A DNA stretch of 5,824 nucleotides from NCBI GenBank assembly GCA_014728425.1, contig WJLO01000080.1, positions 1-5,824 on the forward strand, read 5' to 3'. This DNA is from Minisyncoccota bacterium (GTDB lineage Bacteria; Patescibacteriota; Microgenomatia; UBA1400; PJMF01). Shown piece by piece: positions 1 through 4,779 of this stretch. Each line of letters begins with the position of its first letter. Within the stretch, counting starts at the first letter, position 1. Under the pieces are notes generated by a model, which did no database searches, was not told the origin of the DNA, and was given only the letters and a program-made list of their open reading frames with translations. A program made the position numbers and the translations under genes.

Positions 1-107
1 ACTACAGAACTAACGCCAATAATGACTCCCAGGGTGGTTAGGAAGCTGCGTACTTTATGAGCCATAATGGCTTTAAGCGCAATCACAAAGATGTTACGAA
101 TTCTCAT
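1..107 (-). CDS. MacB/FtsX-type ABC transporter permease, N-terminal fragment (35 codons)
   Basis: Only the first 35 codons are inside the window; the gene continues past base 1. The peptide opens [20 protein letters not shown] and continues with SFLTTLGVIIGVSSV. A short amphipathic start, then a K/N-x-x-R-S-F-L-T-x-L-G-x-I-I-G-V run leading into the first membrane helix, is typical of MacB, YknZ and LolC/E-like permeases. These pair with an ATPase and a HlyD-type adaptor to drive export or efflux across the cytoplasmic membrane. The ATG at 107 overlaps the TGA stop of the ATPase by four bases (ATGA, 104-107). No Shine-Dalgarno is visible, so translational coupling is the likely initiation route. 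The family assignment rests on this N-terminus and on the adjacent ATPase. The periplasmic-type core and the last three helices cannot be checked here. Confidence 0.85.
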   Translation of the reverse strand, partial: MRIRNIFVIALKAIMAHKVRSFLTTLGVIIGVSSV

Positions 108-898
108 GATTTGTTAGATTTTTTAGTGCGGGTTTTGTTTTTGGTTTTTGTGCTGGTTTTAGTGGTTGGCTGTGATTTTTGACCATGGTTGTTAGTGTCA
201 GAAACGATTTGACCGTCTTTAAGAAACAAATGGCGTTTAGCAATTTTAGCTACGTTTTCTTCGTGAGTAACCATCATGATGGTTTTACCTTCTTTGTTGA
301 GGTCAGTAAGAATTTTTTTGATCTCACTGCCGCTTTGAGAATCAAGGTTGCCAGTAGGTTCATCCGCAAAAATAATTGAGGGGTTATTAATCAAGGCTCG
401 CGCAATAGCAACTCGCTGTTGCTGGCCACCAGAAAGCTGTGAAGGTTTGTTTTCTAGCCGTTCACCTAGGCCGATTTTTTCTAGTAAAGCTTTTGCTCGT
501 TGCTCTCGTTCATTTTTGCTTACGCCAGCATAAACTAGAGGTAGAGCTACGTTTTCAATAGCCGAAGTCCGGGCCAGCAGGTTAAATTTTTGAAAAATAA
601 AACCGATTTCTTGGTTTCGTAAATGAGCGCGCTCAACTTCATCATAAGAAGTAACATCTTGGCCTTTAAGCATGATTTGGCCACTGGTGGGCTCTGCTAA
701 AATACTGGCTACTTGTAAAAAAGTGGATTTGCCACTACCAGATGGACCTTTAATGGCCACAAAATCTCCTGAACAAAGAGCAAAGTTCACTTTATCTAAA
801 GCTTTGATAAGCTGATTGCCCAGATGGTAATGCTTAGAAACTTTTCTCAATTCCAAAACTGGTTGCTTTTTGTTAGCCTTTTTTTTCCTTTTTGCCAT
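104..898 (-). CDS. ABC transporter ATP-binding protein, MacB/LolD/YknY type
   Basis: This 264-residue protein would hydrolyse ATP on the cytoplasmic face to power the FtsX-type permease encoded just downstream. All nucleotide-binding motifs are intact: Walker [10 protein letters not shown] at 51-59, Q-loop glutamine at 103 in [11 protein letters not shown], signature LSGGQ at 155-159, Walker B IIFADE at 175-180 followed by PTGNLD, and the switch histidine at 212 in VTHE. The DEPTGNLD and FQ.FNLL signatures are typical of the MacB/LolD/FtsE group. The start was set at 898 (MAKRKKK). The frame stays open to 1003, but that extension is a serine run encoded by a GAA-type microsatellite and would cross the divergent promoter. 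Oddities are a very basic N-terminus and a C-terminal tail (about 240-264) of almost only Lys, Thr, Ser and Asn. There is no Shine-Dalgarno before the ATG; a promoter placed about 8 bases upstream suggests a leaderless or near-leaderless message. The cargo is unknown. Confidence 0.95.
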   Translation of the reverse strand: MAKRKKKANKKQPVLELRKVSKHYHLGNQLIKALDKVNFALCSGDFVAIKGPSGSGKSTFLQVASILAEPTSGQIMLKGQDVTSYDEVERAHLRNQEIGFIFQKFNLLARTSAIENVALPLVYAGVSKNEREQRAKALLEKIGLGERLENKPSQLSGGQQQRVAIARALINNPSIIFADEPTGNLDSQSGSEIKKILTDLNKEGKTIMMVTHEENVAKIAKRHLFLKDGQIVSDTNNHGQKSQPTTKTSTKTKNKTRTKKSNKS

Positions 899-905
899 GG
901 GTTTT

Positions 906-934
906 ATTGTAACCGAGGCGGGGAGGTTTGCAAA
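906..934 (-). promoter_or_regulatory. Putative promoter of the ABC ATPase gene (near-leaderless)
   Basis: On the minus strand, TTTGCA (934-929) and TACAAT (911-906) are separated by 17 bases. TACAAT matches the -10 consensus at 5 of 6 positions and TTTGCA matches the -35 at 4 of 6. A start point about 7 bases past the -10 falls at about 899, directly before the ATG at 898. This would leave almost no 5' leader and fits the lack of a ribosome binding site. It is an inference from consensus only. Confidence 0.5.
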
Positions 935-953
935 TGATGAGTGCGGATGATGC

Positions 954-982
954 TTGACAGAAGAAGAAGAAGAAGAGAGAAT
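954..982 (+). promoter_or_regulatory. Putative divergent promoter of the small plus-strand gene
   Basis: A perfect TTGACA lies at 954-959. After 17 bases comes GAGAAT (977-982, 4 of 6 to the -10 consensus). The two elements point towards the gene starting at 1015 and lie back-to-back with the ATPase promoter. The -35 elements of the two promoters are 19 bases apart. That gap holds a direct repeat GATGA at 936-940 and 946-950, spaced one helical turn, which could be a shared regulator site (speculative). The weak -10 lowers confidence. Confidence 0.4.
960..981 (+). repeat. GAA trinucleotide microsatellite in the divergent promoter spacer
   Basis: Five uninterrupted GAA units (960-974) are followed by the degenerate GAGAGAA. 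The tract fills most of the spacer between the predicted -35 (954-959) and -10 (977-982) of the plus-strand promoter. A gain or loss of one unit would move the spacing by 3 bases and probably alter promoter strength. Confidence 0.8.
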
Positions 983-1014
983 TAGGTTAAAGGAAATTAA
1001 CAAGAAGGGTGAAA

Positions 1015-1218
1015 ATGCCAGAAATTAAACATGAGGGAGAGACTTATAGAGTGGTGACAGGCTCCGAAAGATTTGGCGTCATGCTGCGTGATCAAGACGG
1101 TAAGCCAATTGCAGATGGGGTTAGCTTCATGCCGGTAAGTGGGAGGGGCAAAAAGGAAGGCCAAAAACCTCAGCAATCAGAAAAACCTCAGCAATCAGAA
1201 AAAGCGCAGCAGAACTAG
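1015..1218 (+). CDS. Small protein of unknown function with Gln/Lys-rich repeated tail
   Basis: This 67-residue protein matches no family I recognise. Residues 1-40 look like a small folded beta-type unit (YRVV, FGVML, DQDGKPIADG, VSFMPV). Residues 43-67 are a low-complexity polar tail built from repeated K-P-Q-Q-S-E, ending KAQQN. No signal peptide or membrane segment is seen, so it is probably cytoplasmic. The ATG at 1015 was preferred over the in-frame GTG at 1009 because AGAAGG (1003-1008) sits 6 bases before the ATG but would abut the GTG. This is the only gene in the window with a recognisable Shine-Dalgarno. It has its own predicted promoter and is the only protein gene on this strand. 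It lies between the adaptor and ATPase genes of the exporter. It could be a short regulator or accessory protein, or a spurious frame; the TTGACA and ribosome binding site favour a real gene. Confidence 0.55.
   Translation: MPEIKHEGETYRVVTGSERFGVMLRDQDGKPIADGVSFMPVSGRGKKEGQKPQQSEKPQQSEKAQQN
1163..1198 (+). repeat. Two perfect 18-bp tandem repeats in the small gene
   Basis: The 18-base unit AAAAACCTCAGCAATCAG occurs identically at 1163-1180 and 1181-1198. A decayed partial third copy follows from 1199. It is in frame and encodes the repeated K-P-Q-Q-S-E of the tail. The identity suggests recent slippage expansion. Confidence 0.9.
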
Positions 1219-1301
1219 TTTTCCATTAACCTAGTCTATGCTCAACAGTATGTAGTTTGAGATTTCCGGAGGAAAATTAATCAATTAAAAGTTTCAATTC
1301 C

Positions 1302-2360
1302 TCACTCTGGGACCAGCACTTCATCATTTTCGCTCAGACCAGCAATAACTTCAACTTTTTCGTCAGTTTCTAAACCGATCTTGATCTCGCGTTCTTCATA
1401 ACTATCTTCTCCAGTTTTAACATCAACATAGGTTTTACCCTCACGTTCTTTAAGCGCGATTAAAGGAATAGTTAAAACATCGTAATGAGTTTCAAGTTCA
1501 ATGGCAATATCACCGTTCATGCCTAAGCGATATTTGTTTAAAGTAGTAATGCCCTGAAGAGGAAACTCAACTGCAAAAACCGTACCTGTAGAGCTTTGGC
1601 TGCTTTGGAAAGAGATATATGCCACTTGGGTAGTCAAGATTTCATCTGGATAGGCATCTAGAGTGAGTTTGCCAACTTGATCAATCATTACTGCTCCTAT
1701 ATCTTCTTCATCAACTTCAGCTCGAAAAAGTAAAGTGTTAGGGTTGATGAGTTCCCAGGTATCAGTAGAAAGCACTTGTACTGGCGCACTAGTCACTGGA
1801 CTGCTCACTAAGATTCCTTCAAAAGGAGCGCTTAAAACAGTGTTTTTAATGGCAATATCGCGAATCTCAACATCAATAACGGTGTTTTCCAGATCCCAAT
1901 GATTTTTATCCACAGTACGTTGTTCTTCTTTATCAATCCAGCGGTCTTTAATGTCATCCAGTTGTTGATCCCAGTCCCAACGCTCTTTCATATAAAGATT
2001 TAGATCTTTTTCTAAGCGCTTTTGTAGATCAGCTTGGTCAATGGTAGCCAGGGTTTGACCTTTTTTTACCCAATCTCCTTCTTGGGCACCAATATAAACA
2101 ATCTTGCCCCCAGCAATAAAACGCATAGTAGCTTTTTCTTCTGCATCAATAATCCCCGATACATCAAGAGTTTTAGTGAGGTCTTGTTTAACTGGATGAG
2201 CAAACTTAAGCTCGACTTTATTGGCTTGTACCCTACGATAGTACCAAAAGCCAATACCAACAATAATTAGCAGTAAGATTAGTAATAACTTATATCTTTT
2301 TTTGATGAGTTGAATAATGTTTTGGCTGATTTTGATGATTTTTAAACGGGTTTTTTTCAT
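1302..2360 (-). CDS. HlyD/MacA-family membrane fusion (adaptor) protein
   Basis: This 352-residue adaptor would pair with the MacB-type ATPase and permease encoded to the left, as MacA does with MacB or YknX with YknYZ in monoderms. A basic cytoplasmic start (1-23) is followed by one membrane helix (about 24-41, LLLILLLIIVGIGFWYY), placing the rest outside. Residues about 70-108 are the first half of the lipoyl/barrel-sandwich domain (GGKIVYIGAQEGDWVKKGQTL). A short charged helical hairpin spans about 109-165. The second lipoyl half follows (VLSAPFEGILVS, 175-186), then a beta-barrel (about 205-295) and a C-terminal membrane-proximal domain ending at GLSENDEVLVPE. These motifs define the family. 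The hairpin is Trp-rich (W128, W130, W141, W155) and short, so a tall MacA-like funnel reaching an outer membrane channel is unlikely. No Shine-Dalgarno precedes the ATG; TAAAAT (2377-2372) is a possible -10. The gene lies 118 bases past the tRNA on the same strand with no clear terminator between, so read-through transcription is possible. Confidence 0.9.
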   Translation of the reverse strand: MKKTRLKIIKISQNIIQLIKKRYKLLLILLLIIVGIGFWYYRRVQANKVELKFAHPVKQDLTKTLDVSGIIDAEEKATMRFIAGGKIVYIGAQEGDWVKKGQTLATIDQADLQKRLEKDLNLYMKERWDWDQQLDDIKDRWIDKEEQRTVDKNHWDLENTVIDVEIRDIAIKNTVLSAPFEGILVSSPVTSAPVQVLSTDTWELINPNTLLFRAEVDEEDIGAVMIDQVGKLTLDAYPDEILTTQVAYISFQSSQSSTGTVFAVEFPLQGITTLNKYRLGMNGDIAIELETHYDVLTIPLIALKEREGKTYVDVKTGEDSYEEREIKIGLETDEKVEVIAGLSENDEVLVPE

Positions 2361-2374
2361 AAATATTAGTAATT

Positions 2375-2405
2375 TTAATGCTTAAGTTGTTAAACTTAAC
2401 ATTAA
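2375..2405. promoter_or_regulatory. 13-bp imperfect inverted repeat upstream of the adaptor gene
   Basis: TTAATG(c)TTAAGTT (2375-2388) pairs with AACTTAACATTAA (2393-2405) around a 4-base loop GTTA. That gives 13 base pairs with one bulged C at 2381. It ends 14 bases before the adaptor start codon and overlaps the possible -10 TAAAAT (2372-2377). It is AT-rich with no following T-run on either strand, so an operator or leader hairpin fits better than a terminator. Confidence 0.55.
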
Positions 2406-2478
2406 TTGAACAGGCCTTTTTTTAGGCTTGGATAATAACTTAGGATAACATACTTAGCAAGGAGAATGAAGCTAGATT

Positions 2479-2555
2479 TGGTGAGCCGGGAGGGACTTGA
2501 ACCCCCGACCAGTAAGGTATAAGCTTACCGCTCTGACCAACTGAGCTACCGGCTC
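2479..2555 (-). tRNA. tRNA-Ile with anticodon UAU (CCA encoded)
   Basis: The minus strand folds into a full 77-base cloverleaf. The acceptor GAGCCGG pairs perfectly with CCGGCTC. The D stem is GCTC/GAGC with loop AGTTGGTCA. The anticodon stem GTAAG/CTTAC carries loop CTTATAC. The variable loop is TGGTC, and the T stem GGGGG/CCCTC (one G-U) carries loop TTCAAGT. Discriminator A is at 2482 and CCA is encoded at 2481-2479. The anticodon TAT (2521-2519) reads AUA. Most bacteria decode AUA with a CAU anticodon carrying lysidine, so a genomically encoded UAU is unusual. U36 and A37 suit t6A modification. C4-G69, U12-A23 and A73 match isoleucine identity elements known from E. coli, whereas position 38 is C rather than A. 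AUA is used in the window but looks rare; one example is in the adaptor gene near 1701-1703. Confidence 0.95.
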
Positions 2556-2563
2556 GTGAGAGT

Positions 2564-2593
2564 ATTATATCAGGAGTGTTTGTTTTCTGACCA
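2564..2593 (-). promoter_or_regulatory. tRNA-Ile promoter with perfect extended -10
   Basis: A perfect TATAAT lies at 2569-2564, preceded by TGA to give the extended -10 TGnTATAAT. A weak -35-like TGGTCA (2593-2588) lies 18 bases upstream. The -10 ends 8 bases before the first tRNA base at 2555, so the predicted leader is only 1-3 bases. Confidence 0.75.
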
Positions 2594-2613
2594 GGGAAGG
2601 TGGTTATTTGTAG

Positions 2614-2635
2614 GCCAAACTGTTTAATGTTTGGC
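2614..2635 (-). terminator. Possible terminator hairpin after the surface-protein gene
   Basis: GCCAAAC (2614-2620) and GTTTGGC (2629-2635) form a perfect 7-bp stem with an 8-base loop. It lies between the stop of the surface protein (2701) and the tRNA promoter, where a transcript end is expected. There is no T-run after it on the minus strand, so intrinsic termination is uncertain. Confidence 0.35.
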
Positions 2636-2700
2636 AAAATATCACGATCTTCAGGGCAAATTGATTAAAGACAAAGCTAATAGCAAACATTAGAGGAAAA

Positions 2701-4752
2701 TTACAGTAGCAGCAATAGAATGATGCCTACTCCCAGAGCGCCTAAGCCATATTTGGCAAACTTAACTAGGTCATCAACCACTCCGCTTTCAGGCAGTTCT
2801 TGAGGTGCTTCTGGCTGCTGGTAAACTACTCGTTCTTGTACATATTCTTGATAAACTGGTTCTTCAATTACTGTAGTAGTACTACCACTTGGTAGACGGC
2901 AGTTTTCGTCTTCTGGATTGGCGTCTAAACGGCAGCGACCGTTATAGCAAATGTGGCTTGGGTTGGTGCAGTCTGCATTAACAGTACACACATCATTGCA
3001 GTCAATGGTGGTTACTACTGTATAGCTTGGTGGCGAGGTTGGTTGTCCTGGTGCAGTAGTAGAAGTTGGGTTAATAGTTACTCCTGGAGGTAGAGTAGGA
3101 CTTGGAGTAGGGCTTACTGGAGTTGAAGTATTAGTTGGTTGAGGTTGACAGCAGTTGGCATAGTTAGGATTGTTTTGACATTCACTGCTTTGAGCGTAAT
3201 CAGGCAAAGCGCAGATGGTTGAACCAGTGATAGTGGTGGTACATACTGAGGTATCTCCATTACAGTCATTGTCATTATCACAACCGGTATCGCCGCAGAA
3301 GCCTGGCTGTGGTGTTGGTGAAGGCGTTGGCGTGTTGGTTGGTGTAGGTGTATTAGTTGGAGTATTGGTGGGCGTAGGCGTACTACTAGGACCACCAGTT
3401 CCAGGGGTCACTGTTGGAGTTGGCGTGTTGCTAGTTCTTGGTGTTGGAGTTGGCGTGTTGCTAGTTCTTGGTGTTGGAGTTGGCGTGTTGCTAGTTCTTG
3501 GCGTTGGTGTAGGACTGTTTTGAGTAGGCGGCACACACTGAGGTGAGGCCGGATAATCGGTCAAGCGACAACGTCCGCCAATAGGTACGTTTCTCCAGTA
3601 ACCTTCACCACCGCGCCAGAATTCTTGGCGCCAGATCGTTCCATCAGGTGTAAGATAGTTGTTTTGGGCCCAGATATTGCCAGAGCCAGGGAGATCATTA
3701 GCGCTCACTGTTGCCCAGTCAGACACATCAGTATCATTCCAAAGAATCTCTTTGCTACTAGGATCAATTGGTACAGTGCGCCAGTAGCCAGTGTTATTAC
3801 GCCAGAATTCTTGGATCATATGAGAACCTCCTGGCAATACACGGTTATTAAAGGCTTGAACGTTGCCAGAGCCAGGGAGATTGAGGTCAATGGTGTTTGG
3901 ATCACTGTCTGAGCCAGCTACCATTGGACCAGTCCAAGGACAAGTGCCGTCTTGGCCGCAGTCAAAATTGCTTTCACCGCTTACAATAGGCACATCACGA
4001 ACCCAAGCTTGAGCTTGACTACCACGCCAGAATTCCTGTCTGAAGTATTGGCCATTAGGTAAGATGTAGTTGTTTTGGGCACGTATTGGTCCAGATCCAG
4101 GTAAGTCATCAATGCTAATAGTAGTCCAGTCACTAGGATTATTCCAGTCAATTATTCCTTGATTAATTGGTACAGTTCTAAAGTAACCAGTATTGCCACT
4201 CCAAAATTCTTGAACTAAGACCGAGCCATTAGGAGCCACATAGTTGTTTTGCGCTTGGATCACAGCATCTGCATTTAAGCCGGCATTAAGTTCGTCTGGA
4301 GTAATAGGATCACTGTTCCAAGGCTCAGCTGCGGCCCAGTTGATCTCGGTCATGCCAGCAGCAATACAAGACCAGTTAGAGTTGATCTCGGTGCAAGGAT
4401 CTGGTTGGCCGGCTTCAAGCATGCAAGGGTCATTACAGGTCATTGGCGGAGCTGGACTGACGTCAAAAGTTAATACACAGCCTTGTTGTTGATAGGCCAA
4501 AGGTTTTTCTGGAGCAGTAGGGGCAACTGGTTTTTTGCTTAAACGTTGGCGCTGAACAATTAAGACGCCAGTTAAAGCTAAAATTAAAAATAAGACTAAT
4601 CCACCAGCAGCAAGCACTGCTCGACGATCAACCCCAAAAATTTTTTCTGGTAATTGAAAGCGCTTGTTGCTTTTATTAGCAGTATTATTAATCTTGCCCT
4701 GAGTGGGGTTTTTACTGTATTTAGCCAGTGGTTGCTGTTTAGTATTAATCAT
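2701..4752 (-). CDS. Membrane-anchored surface protein: Cys modules, four-unit repeat domain, Thr/Pro linkers
   Basis: I do not recognise this 683-residue protein as a named family. A basic cytoplasmic start (1-44) leads to a membrane helix (about 45-67) with no clear cleavage site, so the remainder is probably outside. A six-Cys module starts at C106, C110, C120 and C129. A domain of four units (136-196, 197-256, 257-329, 330-391) then intervenes, and the module closes with C395-x10-C406. A Thr/Pro linker (413-484), a second Cys module (486-525, with an extra CC at 534-535), a second linker (538-578) and a third module (585-618) follow. A Tyr/Gln/Glu-rich stalk (629-652) precedes LPESG (653-657) and a hydrophobic C-terminus (about 665-683) ending LLLLL. 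LPESG resembles a sortase motif, but the usual basic tail is missing. The ATG at 4752 has no Shine-Dalgarno; the leader is AT-rich. The upstream paralogue ends 27 bases before it, so the two are probably one operon. Adhesion or ligand binding is a guess. Confidence 0.9.
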   Translation of the reverse strand: MINTKQQPLAKYSKNPTQGKINNTANKSNKRFQLPEKIFGVDRRAVLAAGGLVLFLILALTGVLIVQRQRLSKKPVAPTAPEKPLAYQQQGCVLTFDVSPAPPMTCNDPCMLEAGQPDPCTEINSNWSCIAAGMTEINWAAAEPWNSDPITPDELNAGLNADAVIQAQNNYVAPNGSVLVQEFWSGNTGYFRTVPINQGIIDWNNPSDWTTISIDDLPGSGPIRAQNNYILPNGQYFRQEFWRGSQAQAWVRDVPIVSGESNFDCGQDGTCPWTGPMVAGSDSDPNTIDLNLPGSGNVQAFNNRVLPGGSHMIQEFWRNNTGYWRTVPIDPSSKEILWNDTDVSDWATVSANDLPGSGNIWAQNNYLTPDGTIWRQEFWRGGEGYWRNVPIGGRCRLTDYPASPQCVPPTQNSPTPTPRTSNTPTPTPRTSNTPTPTPRTSNTPTPTVTPGTGGPSSTPTPTNTPTNTPTPTNTPTPSPTPQPGFCGDTGCDNDNDCNGDTSVCTTTITGSTICALPDYAQSSECQNNPNYANCCQPQPTNTSTPVSPTPSPTLPPGVTINPTSTTAPGQPTSPPSYTVVTTIDCNDVCTVNADCTNPSHICYNGRCRLDANPEDENCRLPSGSTTTVIEEPVYQEYVQERVVYQQPEAPQELPESGVVDDLVKFAKYGLGALGVGIILLLLL
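2899..3000 (-). other. Uninterrupted six-Cys module (module 3)
   Basis: Residues 585-618 of the surface protein have cysteine spacing C-x3-C-x5-C-x6-C-x4-C-x10-C, including CNDVC, CYN and GRCR. This compact copy is the reference that shows where the four-unit domain interrupts the equivalent modules. Three disulfides are likely if the protein is exported (inference). Confidence 0.8.
3178..3297 (-). other. Uninterrupted six-Cys module (module 2)
   Basis: Residues 486-525 show C-x4-C-x5-C-x6-C-x9-C-x10-C. The final x10 spacing matches the other three modules. It is Asp/Asn-rich (DTGCDNDNDC), which could allow calcium binding, but that is untested. It sits between the two Thr/Pro linkers. Confidence 0.7.
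3412..3510 (-). repeat. 30-bp tandem repeat encoding the Thr/Pro linker
   Basis: The period is exactly 30 bases: 3421-3450 and 3451-3480 are identical, and 3481-3510 differs at two bases. A 9-base partial copy lies at 3412-3420. In the reading frame it encodes repeats of TPTPTPRTSN. The near identity suggests recent copy-number change, so linker length may vary between strains. Confidence 0.95.
3580..4347 (-). repeat. Four-unit protein repeat domain of the anchored surface protein
   Basis: Four units of 61, 60, 73 and 62 residues run in direct succession (residues 136-391). Each starts with an aromatic, typically I-x-W, then SDW. They continue through LPGSG, QAQNNYV, a P-x-G turn and QEFWR, and finish with GY-x-R-x-VPI. 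The first unit has a degenerate start (INWAAAEPW; AGLNADAVIQAQ in place of LPGSG). The third carries an insertion with two extra cysteines (C265, C271). The pattern of short strands, Gly/Asn turns and aromatic residues suggests an all-beta repeat fold such as a four-bladed propeller. That is inference; no known family was recognised. Confidence 0.85.
4126..4153 (-). repeat. 28-bp stretch identical in both paralogues (copy 1)
   Basis: This encodes IDWNNPSDW at the start of unit 2 in the anchored protein. It is identical base for base to 5347-5374, while flanking codons differ. It points to recent duplication or gene conversion. Confidence 0.9.
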
Positions 4753-4779
4753 TATTTATCAATTATTATCATGTCATAT

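Noticed and set aside
899..1003. 35-residue N-terminal extension of the ABC ATPase (start at 1003)
   Set aside because: It is low-complexity serine encoded by the GAA/TTC microsatellite, crosses the predicted divergent promoters, and lies upstream of a good ATG at 898 with a well-placed -10.
1009..1014. GTG start for the small plus-strand gene
   Set aside because: It would have no spacing from the AGAAGG ribosome binding site, whereas the ATG at 1015 has 6 bases.
1263..1275. TTTCC-GGA-GGAAA hairpin as a bidirectional terminator between convergent genes
   Set aside because: The stem is 5 bp with a 3-base loop and no T-run on either side; too weak to call.
2066..2263. Overlapping frames within the adaptor gene on both strands
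   Set aside because: They are contained entirely in a confidently assigned HlyD-family gene and show no motifs of their own.
2413..2428. Hairpin AGGCC-T(n)-AGGCT as a terminator for the tRNA
   Set aside because: Only about 4 base pairs form, and on the minus strand the run is A, not T, so it is not a credible intrinsic terminator.
2440..2637. 65-residue minus-strand frame across the tRNA
   Set aside because: It is translated straight through the tRNA gene and has no independent support.
3412..3510. CRISPR-like array
   Set aside because: The 30-bp repeats are directly contiguous with no spacers and are in frame inside a coding linker.
3215..3523. Plus-strand Gly/Val repeat protein
   Set aside because: It is a shadow of the Thr/Pro linker read on the opposite strand, with no start signal or recognisable domain.
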